The position numbers were made by a program, and so were the translations under genes. The notes under the pieces were generated by a model. It did no database searches and was not told the DNA's origin. It saw only the letters and a list, made by a program, of their open reading frames with translations. A stretch of DNA of 64,000 nucleotides, taken from contig CP136063.1 of NCBI GenBank assembly GCA_032622095.1, positions 89,753,980-89,817,979 of the forward strand, given 5' to 3'. Source of the stretch: Siphonodentalium dalli (taxonomy: Eukaryota > Mollusca > Scaphopoda > Gadilida > Siphonodentaliidae). This document shows positions 33,466 through 44,063 of this stretch, in pieces (positions within the stretch are counted from its first letter, which is position 1; every line of letters begins with the position of its first letter).

Positions 33466-34097
33466 TTCTTAGTTCATTGCCATTTTTTCCTCGCTTCTGG
33501 TAGCGTTTAGATCGCCTCGTCCATTTTTAAAGGATTACAATGCTCATGAAACAACAAAACTCTATCGGAAAGCCACCCCTATTGTGATCACAATAATCCA
33601 AGTCCCATAAAAATCGCGTAATAAATAAGCCGAGAAATAAATAAATAATACCGCCACCGGTTGTCGGCTATCTCCGTCGCAAAACCTCGCATGACGTCAA
33701 GCGAGGTAAACTAATTAAAAACACGGAATCAGAGTCGGAGTTAATTGTGTCTACCTATATGACGATGGAAAATCCGGAATAGACATCAGCGCGTGAACGT
33801 GATGGAATTACTGTGGGGCATATCAATAGCATTGTGTACACATGGTTAATTTTCATCGCGCGGTGAGTTATATTCACTTGTGATTTGTCTTAAGCGCTGT
33901 TTGAAAAGTTATTGTTTTGACAAAAAAACTATAGAAGGCCGATTGAGCGGGGTATGTAACACTTTCGTGTCAAAAATAAAGCTTATAAAACACAAGCAGG
34001 CATGTGAACTCTATTCGGGCGCGTGTTCACGATGTTGTTTTAATTTTCCGTATATATGCCCCGAGTGTCCCGTATTTACAATCATTCATTCGTAACA
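33466..34097. other. Intron 2 sequence, nothing recognised
   Basis: There is no repeat family or coding signal. A 71-codon + strand frame at 33880-34095 has several Cys codons but no recognisable domain. Confidence 0.35.
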
Positions 34098-34262
34098 ATG
34101 CCATATAAATGCAGTGTTTTCGGCTGTGGCCGGTCTAGTGACTCTCAGTTAGGTATAATGCTGTATTCATTTCCAAACGATGTTCGTTTACGTGCCATTT
34201 GGCGGGATTTCTGTGGGAAACCCGTTGCGCAAAATCAGAAACCGATTACGTATACCAAATAA
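34098..34262 (+). pseudogene. Truncated THAP zinc-finger domain
   Basis: The ATG at 34098 opens MPYKCSVFGCGRSSDSQ, then LYSFPNDVRLRAIWRDF. This is the N-terminal half of a THAP domain: Cys5 and Cys10, the FP pair and the invariant Trp are in place. The frame stops at 34260-34262, before the expected second zinc pair (C-x2-H) and the AVPTIF-like end. The stop lies in the word AAATAAAGAGCGTT that starts the neighbouring repeat, so the domain seems cut by that junction. It lies in intron 2 of the HtrL-like gene, same strand. It may instead be a genuine first exon, but no good donor was found. Confidence 0.55.
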
Positions 34263-34650
34263 AGAGCGTTTAATTTGACAAGTCAGTCATGGTTACGAAT
34301 ACATACAATTGCAGTTAAAGTGGAGAGTATGTTGAATAATTCACGATAACAACTATTCTAAGTCGATTCCCCATTTCCTTCACCATGGCTCAATAAAGAG
34401 CGTTCCATGTTAAGAGTTTTCCTAATATGGTACGAATAAAAAGAGTTTAATAAAGCGGAAATTGCTATGACTTGGAAGGATATATAAAGCATGCATATCG
34501 GAAGTTCGTGTACATGTATTGACCTGTATTGGTGTAATCAGTAAAAAATCACGACGACAACTGTTCTAAGTCCAGTCCCTTTACCTTGACGCAATAAAGA
34601 GCGTTCACTATTACGATATATTGCGAATAAAGAACGCTTGTATATGTGCT
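34258..34650 (+). repeat. AATAAAGAGCGTT tandem-like repeat
   Basis: CAATAAAGAGCGTTC occurs at 34390 and 34592, AATAAAGAGCGTT at 34259 and AATAAAGAACGCTT at 34627. The preceding ACGACAACTGTTCTAAGTC block is also duplicated (34348, 34552), giving a unit of about 205 bp. The same AAAGAGCGTT word appears in the Helitron-like copies (1555, 2733) and at 13311. Confidence 0.6.
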
Positions 34651-35500
34651 TACATATTAAACCGCATTATTATCGCTCCTACAAAAAGTGTTATATATGA
34701 TTTGATGTTTATACGAACCACGGCGAACGTTTATATATTTTATAATCCTATTGTTATGCGTAATTGACACATAGATGTCGAGTTCTGACCTGCATATTCA
34801 ATAGACGCATTGCTAGAGTGTTAATTTTATAAGCCAATAACCACGCATAAACGCAGTGATTTCATCCGTGACAGTCGGCTAGATTGTTTTGGGGATGGGG
34901 GAAGCAATATTCCGAAATATATATAAACACCATATTGCCCAAATATATACATGATTCATAACCAAGGAAAAATGAACTTATCATATCATATTGGTAATGA
35001 ATGACTTGATTATAATTGATTAAATCCGACAGCAATAAACCAATTTTGTGTTGTTTTACCGCGTTACGATAAATTAAAACGAAACGCTCGTTATTGACAC
35101 ACGACTAATGGCATCTGGAAATTGGAATGTTTACGAAATGATAATTGCCTAATAACTGTGCAAGTCTTCGCGTATATATGCAATCTTGATATGCATATAT
35201 AATATAACTTGGACTATTCCGGTAACGAAAAAATATATATACACACGAGCACGCGTTTATATAGATAAATGCGTGCAAAACTGAATAATATACGGGCATG
35301 GCTTTATAGTAACAACACATCGCGATACATATAATAATAGTAATAATAACACGATAAAGACATTTAATTACTAGAAAGGCGATGTTTTCGGCGAAGTTTT
35401 GCATTCGCAGTGTGATAACGCGGCAATCTTCAAAGGCCGCGATCGACTACATGCAAACTTAAAATACCGCCGTCGCGTATCTATGCGTTGTCAATGAGTT
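34651..35500. other. Intron 2 sequence, nothing recognised
   Basis: It is AT-rich with no supported feature; a 99-codon - strand frame (35105-35404) has no recognisable domain. Confidence 0.35.
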
Positions 35501-35502
35501 AC

Positions 35503-35572
35503 CACGTGATCGATCACGTGCTATGCTTCTGTTTACATGTGACAATCACGTGATCGGGCTGATGATCACGTG
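35503..35572. promoter_or_regulatory. Cluster of four CACGTG E-boxes
   Basis: CACGTG occurs at 35503, 35515, 35547 and 35567, three of the four as ATCACGTG. The pair at 35503/35515 forms the palindrome CACGTGATCGATCACGTG. This is the core site of bHLH-zip factors (USF, MITF/TFEB, MYC-MAX). Four in 70 bp of AT-rich intron is far above expectation for a 6-mer. The region 35400-35580 is also relatively CpG-rich, so an intronic enhancer or promoter is possible. Confidence 0.5.
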
Positions 35573-35759
35573 ACTTCTTCTACAACAAAATCTTCGGCTA
35601 ACTTCGGAATTTTTTTTAATCGTTATAAAAATAACGATTGGCGGCCGAATATTAGATTATATGCGCCCAATGGACATTTTATATATATATTATCGGTATA
35701 TTGAAAGAAAATAATATTGTTTTTTCAGGACCGTATTCCTTTAATGCGTGATAATCAAC

Positions 35760-36186
35760 AATCTATGTCATAAAATATTTTTAAATTACTATAATTCATC
35801 ACCATTTGAAACGTCTGCGTCTCAGAAGATGCTCCTAGAGATATAGAAAATATCTGAAATCATAAAATTACCTCTCCCCGTTATGACCGACTCCCAGAAT
35901 GCAACATAATTCAAACTAAAAATGTATTTCAATGGAAGTGGAATAACTCTATCTTTAAAATATAGAGCTTTTTCCCATCCATTGAAAAAAATACACTTTG
36001 CACAACAAAGCCAGATGAAACTTAAGCACAAAAACTCGTCGGTAACTCAACACAAATAACATGTTCACAGTCTAGTACACCGGCTAAGTTGATAATACAA
36101 TATTTTGGAGTTTCCTCTTTCAAATGGTATATAATATGGCATATATTTTTATATGTGATCTGGGGGTTCGGATATTAAGCGGGCCT
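35760..36186 (-). mobile_element. Kolobok-like MITE (AGGCCC family), left end worn
   Basis: It runs from TTACTATAATTCATCACCAT through the hairpin ATAACTCTATCTTTAAAATA and TATAGAGC to ATTAAGCGGGCCT, followed by TTAA at 36187-36190. It is the reverse orientation of 50798-51267 and lies in intron 2 of the HtrL-like gene. Confidence 0.7.
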
Positions 36187-36199
36187 TTAACCGAGGTGT

Positions 36200-36475
36200 A
36201 TGAATCCCGCGTACCAAAAAAGAGGGGGTGACACCCTCATACTATGCCAAAAAAAAAAGGTAAGTGCAAGTTTGGGATGATACTCGGGAAGATTTGAAAG
36301 GGCCGTCGGCCCTCTCCTACAACCCACTGTTGTATGCTGTAATTCCGCTGAAGAGCGTTTGTAAGGTTTGTGTGGTTGTAAGTAGATTGATATCTACCCA
36401 TGCACAGTAGGTGTTTGCCTACTGTGCATGGGGTGGGTGCCGCCGCAACAAGGAGCAAAGCTCCACCCCATTCCG
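36200..36475. repeat. Mixed short repeats in intron 2
   Basis: GAGGGGGTGACACCCTC is a small palindrome. GGGAAGATTTGAAAGGG with CCTACAACCCACT is shared with 22289-22345. CCTACTGTGCATGG at 36417 partly inverts CCATGCACAGTAGG at 36397. Confidence 0.5.
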
Positions 36476-37372
36476 GAACCTGGACCGGCGATGAAGACTT
36501 ACCTTGTTATCTTTAATGAGTTTTGTGTGTTGATATATATATTATTTTGAGTTATGGATGGTTGTAATTTAGTGTCCTATTTTGTGCCTGCATGGTCACC
36601 AGTTACCTTAGTCTGTTGTATTCCGGGCTTGTAACACGGGCTCAACGCTAGGAAGAGGCTTGGCTTAAGGTCGGTCGGGGCTCCTCAACTCTTGATGGTG
36701 CAATACCCGCCTTTCACTCCTGTGCGAGTGTCAGAACCCGTAGACCTGGTTGTGTAATGTGGTCGCGGAGGTAAGTGAGACAATCGCCATCGCTTATACA
36801 TTTCACCTCACTCAGTAATGGCGCATTGTGATCAGTCAAGAGCCATGTTCTATATTGGTATATAGTGCGGTGCTCAATTTAGCACACTATACATATATGT
36901 ATACAGTTCGTGTTAAATTAGCACAATAGGGTACCAAACTCGCACGAAAAAGGCAACGAACAGAGCTCCCCCCCCCCCCCCCCGAGAAAATATATCCAAC
37001 TGAAATTATAACTATAAGTTTACTGTGCATGGACACTTGTTTCACAGGAACGACGTCAATTTGCGAAGTGGCAACCTAAACACTGCACGTCTTTGTTGTG
37101 GGGGGGGGGGGGGGCGGTCCTAATTGAACTTTACAACAGCACCCCCCCCCCCCTTGAATGGGGCTAACCTCACAAATTCGCGTAATACCAATTTCACCCC
37201 CCGCTTGCAATTTTTGAACTGGAACCTCGCACCCTTTATTTTTTGAACTGGAACATCGCACTCTTTATTTTAGTTTATTTTAATTAATAGTCTTTGAGTG
37301 ACTATATATACATGTAGTTGATCACCCTACCCAGGTGTTTCACAACACTAACATTGATGGCGTCTTTTGCAG
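36476..37372. other. Rest of intron 2 with G/C homopolymers
   Basis: A C14 run (36970-36983), a G14 run (37101-37114) and a C13 run (37141-37153) sit within 200 bp; the last two flank a 26-bp spacer and could pair. The acceptor CGTCTTTTGCAG ends at 37372. Confidence 0.5.
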
Positions 37373-38320
37373 GTCTATGAAGGGAATATCTTCCAAAACA
37401 CTTCCAAAAGACATCGGTTAGAAGCGGAGCTGAACCGGAAAGTTATGGACGTGACAGTAGTTACCGCTTATTTCAATCTCGGAATTTTCCAAAAGGGAAT
37501 TAATCCACATAATATATACACACCACAGAAATACCTAAACTGGATGCGGGCGTTTTCCAAAATTAAAAACCCGGTTATCGCATACCTTGACAACGAGGAT
37601 GATGTTAAATTAATGCGAAAATTACGAAGTGGAAAGCCCGGAAAAGTGATATTGGTGAAAAGGACAGACATGTGGGCGTATAAACTGAGAGATCGGGTAG
37701 CTAAGGTGTATGGACAGCCAGGCTACCCGAAAAACAATCCCAACACTGTAATACCCGAATACGCATGCGCTATGCACGCAAAATTTGAATGTTTGAACGA
37801 AAGTATTAACCACAATTACTATAAATCTTCGTATTTTTCTTGGATCGATATTGGTTTATTCAGAGATATTTATATTTCTAATAAAACTGAACTCAGCAAG
37901 AATAGTGAAGATTTCGGACTCATTGTCCCTAATGATTTTAACGCTACTGGTGTGGCGTATAGTAGAGTTCGTTGCTGTGACGATGATGGAAAGTTGTGGA
38001 CATTTTCAAAGACTCTTCCGTGGAGAGACATCGTGTTCGATAACCAAGTGTTTGTAGGTGGTGCTAGTAACTTAGCAACCATGGGAGTGATGACGAAGTT
38101 CATTGAACAATATAAACAGACAGTGAATGCGTTTTTTGATAATAACCTTATGAGTACTGATCAGCAGATTATATATGGGATGTATAATAACGAGGGAACC
38201 AAACATGGACTCAATACGGTCCCTTTACAGATCTACGAAAGAGGTTGGTTCAAAATTGGATACCTCATGAGGGAGACGTGGCAAAAAGAGCATGCACTGA
38301 ATCTAAAAATTAACGACTAA
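37373..38320 (+). CDS. HtrL/YibB-like protein, exon 3 (main domain and stop)
   Basis: It encodes 315 residues and the stop TAA, opening in phase 0 after the acceptor TTTTGCAG. The domain begins DVTVVTAYFNLG (about residue 104 of the full protein), continues through YLNWMRAFSKIKNPVIAYLD, the SWIDIGLFRD motif and DNQVFVGGASN, and ends near STDQQIIYGMYNNE. These are the landmarks I associate with the HtrL/YibB family (bacterial YibB and relatives in invertebrates), whose fold is thought to be glycosyltransferase-like; the substrate is unknown. With exons 1 and 2 the product is about 389 residues, a type II membrane protein with its domain in the Golgi lumen or outside (inferred). The frame is intact. 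An N-linked site NKT follows the WIDIG motif. Confidence 0.8.
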   Translation, partial: VYEGNIFQNTSKRHRLEAELNRKVMDVTVVTAYFNLGIFQKGINPHNIYTPQKYLNWMRAFSKIKNPVIAYLDNEDDVKLMRKLRSGKPGKVILVKRTDMWAYKLRDRVAKVYGQPGYPKNNPNTVIPEYACAMHAKFECLNESINHNYYKSSYFSWIDIGLFRDIYISNKTELSKNSEDFGLIVPNDFNATGVAYSRVRCCDDDGKLWTFSKTLPWRDIVFDNQVFVGGASNLATMGVMTKFIEQYKQTVNAFFDNNLMSTDQQIIYGMYNNEGTKHGLNTVPLQIYERGWFKIGYLMRETWQKEHALNLKIND

Positions 38321-38357
38321 CAATTCATCGATCATCTAACTTAGACCCAAGTTGCAC

Positions 38358-38363
38358 AATAAA
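38358..38363 (+). terminator. Polyadenylation signal of the HtrL-like gene
   Basis: AATAAA lies 38 bases after the stop codon, in GTTGCACAATAAACTAAATC. The short 3' UTR is plausible; the cleavage site is not defined. Confidence 0.5.
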
Positions 38364-38547
38364 CTAAATCCAACCAGTCACAGCTATTGCATTTTCATGC
38401 ACAAATCTAATTGGACCAATCAATCAGGAATTGCCTGGTTAGGTAGGGATTTGACTATGAACCAATGACCTAAACCTCATATTAGGCTCAATAATGTTTC
38501 ATTGATCAGCAGGCGTGACATGCAAATTCTGCAATATATAAAATGAA

Positions 38548-38983
38548 AGGTACTCAATCCGAATCGATGGTCCCCATATAATCAGATTCCAACAACAACA
38601 ACAACAACAACATTTTTAGAAATGACGTTTCAGTTTTCAGAATCGATTAATTGCCTAAAAATAATGCTAACCACCGGTCAACTATAGTATAAAATTGCAC
38701 GAAACGTATCATTTATCAATATGTTGTTCGAAGAAATGTGGCCTTATTATCAACACGAAGCCTCTTGATTTTAGAGTTATCCACCTTCATCCGCAAGTTG
38801 GCCCGACCCGTCGACTTTTTACTTGGCCACTAATAAATCTCGATGGTGAAGAAAAATATATTTCAAAAATCGATATCCAATAACTCTGAGCTTTGATATT
38901 TGGGTTCCTCGACTCGAATCAAATATTTTACCACGAAAACAAATAAATAGTAATTGAGGGGCACTTAATCTGATTATGTATCT
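38548..38983 (-). mobile_element. Kolobok-like MITE with (AAC)n microsatellite
   Basis: It starts AGGTACTCAATCCGAATCGA and ends AATCTGATTATGTATCT followed by TTAA (38984-38987); the left target is a worn TGAA. The (AAC)n at 38590-38613 corresponds to the (GTT)n in the opposite orientation at 24128-24156. Confidence 0.7.
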
Positions 38984-39104
38984 TTAATACCTGATAAAGG
39001 CCTAAATATATACGTTTTGTCAACTACCGCAGCCATCCCAATCGTCCAACTGTTAATCACTGTTATCCGACCAGAGACTTGTTATCATCGTACATCGGTC
39101 TTAA

Positions 39105-39328
39105 TTGTTTCAGGACTGGATCTTCCTGAAATTTTGCGAAAACCCTATCTTATATAAGAGAATTCATTTGCCTAACAATATTTACCTTGACTGTGTAAGC
39201 CATGCAGTGGATTCTCTTATATATATGTGAGGCTCCCTGACTCCCTATGGGAGAGTCGCATCTGTAAGAGAATGCACTTATACTGTCGACGTTAATGCTG
39301 CCCCAGCGCTGCTCCCGTCATGCAAGTG
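39105..39328. mobile_element. Old piggyBac-like MITE, relative of 9826-10055
   Basis: TTAA is present on both sides (39101-39104, 39329-39332). ACTGGATCTTCCTGAAATTT and CCCAGCGCTGCTCCCGTCAT match, in reverse, the ends of the 9826 element. The palindromic core has decayed (TCTTATATAAGAG, GGATTCTCTTATATATATG). Confidence 0.6.
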
Positions 39329-39724
39329 TTAATGGTCAGACGCACTTTTTGCCAAACTTTCCTGATATTTCAAAATGGTATTTCTCAAAATCTATCTTGA
39401 ATTTCTGCTTTAAAGTTTGATACAAGTGATTATTCTGACACAATATTTAAGAAATGTAAATCAGTTGGAAATAATAAACCCGTTGACTACATTTTTATGG
39501 CATGAACAATGTTCACAGCTACTTCTGTAAGATAGAACGTTTTAAACAATGCCGTTCACGTATCAACGATATCATATCTGAAGGTCGCGAGAAGAGACAT
39601 ACTTTTTCTTATTTCAAGAAATTCATAATTATTTTCATGTAGAAAGTCTACCCCATAAATAATGTACTATATTTAAGAATGCTCATGCCATGCCTGCTGA
39701 TTACAACGTTGGGCTAATATGACT

Positions 39725-40270
39725 CAGGGTCCGCGCTGGACCGAAATTTACTTTTGCCAAATGAAAATATTTTTTGCCAAATTCTATTAGAATTTGCCAA
39801 ATGTTATCCATGATAGTATCATTTTCTGCAACCTTGATTGAGCTTTGTTTCGACAATCGCGGTTTTAACGATAAGAAAGCAGTTAGTTAATAATACTCGC
39901 ATCTATACTGTGGTTTATCATACAACAATAAATAATCACAAGAGTTGCTTTATCAGAAGAGAACAAGAGGATTAGCTATGCCGTAAACGGTAAACACCAC
40001 CGTCACACCTAATATTGGTAATCCCTCCACCCATCAATACCAGATTAACTGCATCTTAATGTAGGCGTCAACTTTTCCGAAACCACATAAAACACCACTA
40101 ATATAATTTTATCGTAATAGTTTCCTAAAATGGATTGACCGATATTTTTCAACTTTATTGAGGAATTAAAAAGGGACTTGCCAAAAACTTTTGCCAAATG
40201 AAAATATTTTTTGCCAAATGTGAATTATTTTTGCCATTGGCAAATTTGCAATTGCCAGCGCGAACCTTAG
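39725..40270. mobile_element. hAT-like element with TTTTGCCAAATG subterminal repeats
   Basis: The ends CAGGGTCCGCGCTGG and CCAGCGCGAACCTTAG resemble those of the 12012 element. TTTTGCCAAATGAAAATATT is present at both ends in the same orientation. A clean 8-bp duplication is not visible, and no transposase frame is present. Confidence 0.55.
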
Positions 40271-40310
40271 GTCATAGGTCCATAGACAAATCCCCCAAGC
40301 TGAGCAGGTA

Positions 40311-40500
40311 CAGTAATGCCCTAAATAATCGACTCCTTAACCACAACATAATTATGGGTAACATTTCAGGATTTAGTCGGAAATATGGATTGTTGCCATT
40401 GATTTCATCGGAAAGCGCTCAATGAGATATTTCCGACTAAATCCTGAAAAGTTACCCATAATTCTGCTGTGTTAAGGAGTCGATTATTTAGGCATTACTG
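40311..40500. mobile_element. CAGTAATGCC foldback MITE
   Basis: CAGTAATGCCCTAAATAATC pairs with GATTATTTAGGCATTACTG; part of the inner left stem near the tip (AAAGCGCTCAATGAG) is disrupted. Confidence 0.75.
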
Positions 40501-40559
40501 CATATCTAACACACAATCAATCAATTTATTTAGGAACGAACCATACGGCTCTTAGTTCC

Positions 40560-41560
40560 CGTATTGCATAACGGAAATTAACATTTTAAACATCACAATC
40601 AGTACTTGTTTTTAATTCACAAGTCAATGTAAAGTCCATTCATTGTTCCACTATTTCCATATTGTTGATGCGGAAGTTTTTGTTTTGATATTTTTGTCTT
40701 TGTTTTCTTAGTTCTATCCTAAGTTTGTACTAGTCATTAAGTTCTTTTTTTGAGCATTCTGTCCATCGATTTCAGTTTCTCCTCTGTTAAATTGAATTGC
40801 CTCTTTTATCATTATATCCCAATAACGTTGTTCAGTGAGCTTAATGTGTACTTGTCAATGTTTGTTTTATGTTAAGAATCTAATTCTCTTAAAAGACACA
40901 ACATGTTTCATATTACATTTCGTTATCCTTTTTATCGTGTTTTCTATTTCTATCATATCTTCTTCTTCCGTTTGTTTATCTTGTATGTTTATTATGTTGT
41001 CGTTTATACTGTTTTTGATTTTGATCTTATTATGTGTTAGTTCCTGTAAGTTCTCGATGATGTTTTCTTCCAGTCTTCTCTGCAATTCTTTCCTTTTTCT
41101 CTCTCGTTTTTCGAATACATTCGTCTGCTGGTCATCGAAGTTTTTTTAATTTTATTATCCAGTTTTATTTTTCAAAGCGTCTGCTCGTTTGAAATTCTCC
41201 TCTCTCTGAAACGTGTTTTTCGTCTAATTTTGTTTTTCTACTTTGTAAACTTGACATAACATTTTCTGCATCTTATTGTTTATTTCAGCAGCATATTTAT
41301 TGATCTTCGCTTTTTGTTTCCTGTCGAATGAATCAAATCAAATGTCAATTTGTGTGTTATCTTTTTCTCGTATATTTCCAAAATCAATACAATCTTCTCA
41401 GCATCCATTCTTGAATCATTCCAATATCTAGTGTTTTAGCGTTACTTAGCGGTTTAGATTCATTATCTGTGATATACTGTCATTTGAAGCTCTCGTGATT
41501 CTCTACATTGTTTGCATGACCAAAGTATTGCGCTCGATCTATTCATCACGCCTTCTACTA
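40560..41560 (-). pseudogene. Decayed coiled-coil coding sequence
   Basis: The - strand is A-rich and reads as charged, helical protein in pieces. The best frame (41085-40867) contains RRLEENIIENLQELTHNKIK and TEEEDMIEIENTIKRITK. Upstream on the same strand, KAKINKYAAEINNKMQKM and ESKPLSNAKTLDIGMIQEWM lie in other frames with intervening stops. Base composition differs sharply from the flanks. A retroelement ORF1 or an old host gene copy would both fit; no family was recognised. The boundaries are approximate. Confidence 0.35.
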
Positions 41561-41570
41561 CAACTTTAAA

Positions 41571-42106
41571 ATGAATTTGTCATGCCCAATGAGGAACTGG
41601 GACAACCAGATATAATATTTAGTTGTCAGTTGATTACCTAACATGCATAATAACCAAGGGGGTCACAATTTGCTAACTGTTCGGAACAGCAGAGAATAAT
41701 GTTCCAGATATATATGAAAAATGAACTTTTTATCCAAGTTGGTTGCCATTTTGGAAGCCATCTTGGGTATTTTGGTCTATGAATACCTTAATGTGTAAAA
41801 TAGATCAAAACAATAAACACCTTTCATACCAAAGTTAGTTAGTTTACTTTTAAAAAAATAGTCCAAACCTAAAAAGTTAATTTTTGCCGATAGTTATGTC
41901 AAGTTGGTGAGAGTAAAATCCAATATTTCTGGTAATGTCAGTGGTTACAATACTAAAAATTAACAAAGGCGAATCAGACATGTTAGTTTTCAATGGATAT
42001 AAGGCAGAATAGCCAATTTTGATCATCAACCACAACTTGTAAGTGATTGCAGGGCACGCTTGGGCAATTTTTACAATTTTCCATGTTTTGATTATTTTGG
42101 GCATTT
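41571..42106 (-). repeat. Dispersed repeat, reverse copy of 53.37-53.99 kb
   Basis: GTCATGCCCAATGAGGAACT, GGTTGCCATTTTGGAAGCCA and GATTGCAGGGCACGCTTGGG correspond, in reverse order and strand, to the block at 53370-53990. It is joined directly to a truncated foldback MITE at 42107. Confidence 0.7.
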
Positions 42107-42264
42107 TCAGGATTTAGTCGGAAATATGGCTTGTTGCCATTCATAGGAAAACTCTCACTGAGAGCTTTCCGATGAATGGCAACAAGCCATATTTCCGACT
42201 AAATCCTGAAAAGTTACCCATAATTCTGCTGTGGTTAAGGAGTCGATTATTTAGGGCATTACTG
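42107..42264. mobile_element. CAGTAATGCC foldback MITE, left end lost
   Basis: From TTTTCAGGATTTAGTCGG the arms pair around CTCTCACTGAGAG, and the right end GATTATTTAGGGCATTACTG is intact. The outer left 50 bp are missing. Confidence 0.75.
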
Positions 42265-42384
42265 TGTATGGGTGGTCCCACAACTTCACATCGGGGCATC
42301 AATCAAGCAACCAAAGTTACGTGGATCATATCGTATAGTATCATGCACTAAAACGAAAGTGCAGAAAGTTTACTCTTAAGGCCA

Positions 42385-42790
42385 CGAGAAATGGCGTGAG
42401 TCCCATATTTGCACCCCCTCTATATGGCGGCCATTTTGGAACGGGTCTGGTGTGGGGTGTATATGAATGGTGTCTTGTGGGCCACCATACAACACACTTT
42501 GTTTGACCTAATCGGTTAAATGGGCCGATAAATGGCATGGGTCCCCTATTTGCACTCCTCTATTGAGCGGCCATTTTGGAACGGGTCTGGTGTGAGGTGT
42601 ATAGAAATGGTGTCTAGAGAACCATCCTACAACACCCTTTGTTTTACCTAATTGGTCAAGTGGCCGAGAAATGGCATGGACCTCCTATATGCAACCCTCT
42701 GTATATACAGGCATAAAGCCACCATTTTAAGCGGGTGTGGTGTGTGTGTAGGGAGAGGTGTATGCATGGAAACGGTGTCTTTTCGGCCAA
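42385..42790 (+). repeat. Three-copy tandem repeat, unit about 148 bp
   Basis: GAAATGGC, GGCGGCCATTTTGGAACGGG and the CTACAACAC-CCTTTGTTT block recur at about 42390, 42530 and 42670. The last unit is the most diverged. The family is also represented once at 31.8-32.05 kb. Confidence 0.7.
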
Positions 42791-43627
42791 AGTAGAGCAC
42801 CGTTTATTTGAGCGAAATATTAAATTTTCGAATAAGGAATGGATGTCACATTCTTACATAATTTAGATATTGGTAATTTACATTGACCACACACTTTGCA
42901 TAACAGCACTCATTATTATGTCAGCTCTTGCGATTAGCCAATCAGCGTCGATAAATAGTGACGGTATATGGACCCATATTATATAGGTCAGACCAATATT
43001 AGGTGCTTATCCACCATCTTGTTTTCAGAAACTCTGTCGCCTCGGGAATATGTTTTTGTGTATTTTGGCACCAAGAAAGGGGATATATGTCGGAAATCAT
43101 TAAGAGTCCCGCAAAAGTAGGCCTACTCATAATTATTCTGTTACATGTTTGGCGTTTGAGACATTTTTTTCCGCCAAAATTCACTACATGATTGTATCAA
43201 CCAATATTCTGTCTAGCTCTTTGTGGACTATACTGTCCACTTAGTTGTGGAATAATTTACTATCAATCGAAACAAGACAGCTAATGACTGTTGATATGTC
43301 CTTGAACATAAAATTTAAATTATGTCAGAACAGACATCTCGGACAATATATAAGGGGCAATACGGGGGTCCCACAACAATGGAAAATGAATTAAACACAA
43401 TGGCCAGCAAATGATTTATTATCATACAAATGTACACATTGCTGTTTTCTTTCCAAAATGACATTTAAAATAGTTAATAATAGGGACAGGCTATGGATAC
43501 CCATGTGTACATGTATATGTAGTAGAGCCAAAAGCTAGAATAGATATCAAAATTCCTCACCAAACGGCATTTGTCTTGAAAAATTAAGCAACACACAACA
43601 ATACGCAGACGATATATCGGTGTTTAA
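42791..43627. other. Unique sequence without supported gene
   Basis: Opposite-strand frames of 61-62 codons at 43000-43190 overlap each other and show no domain. Confidence 0.35.
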
Positions 43628-43840
43628 CCCCTTCTATACTAAATGAATTCTCTCACCAAATTAAAAAAAAGTATACATCTGAATAGTATATTACTGATTT
43701 GGAGGGATGTATAAAGGTGAGATATATAAGCAGACGGCACATAAAATACAAGTGTAGTGGGGGCAGTCCTATCTATTGAGGGTAAAATTTCCAACATGAC
43801 AGTTACTCATCAATGAGTGTTTAGTAATGTATAGAAAGGG
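43628..43840. mobile_element. piggyBac-like MITE, CTATACTAAA family
   Basis: It is flanked by TTAA (43624-43627, 43841-43844). The ends are CCCCTTCTATACTAAATG and TAGTAATGTATAGAAAGGG. Relatives are at 45652-45849 and 50554-50793. Confidence 0.7.
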
Positions 43841-44063
43841 TTAATATCAGTATCGCTGAAGGGGTCACCCTCACACAACAAAAAAAGGCTGAAGGTACAC
43901 ATATTTTGAAAATGTGCTGAATGGTACTCAACTTTTTAAATCTCGTTCTAAATGACGTTTAGTTTTCGTGTCTGCCATAATTTCTGTTAGAGAATAATTT
44001 TATATGTTCCAAGAAAAATTAAAATGAACTGAAAAAGAACTGCTGATAGGCGCTAGACTTTAA

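Noticed and set aside
36600-36790. GC-richer segment examined for a tRNA or 5S gene.
   Set aside because: No acceptor-stem pairing, T-loop consensus or cloverleaf could be built.
37468-38103. Frames on the - strand and in other phases within HtrL exon 3.
   Set aside because: They are shadows of the intact 315-codon + strand frame.
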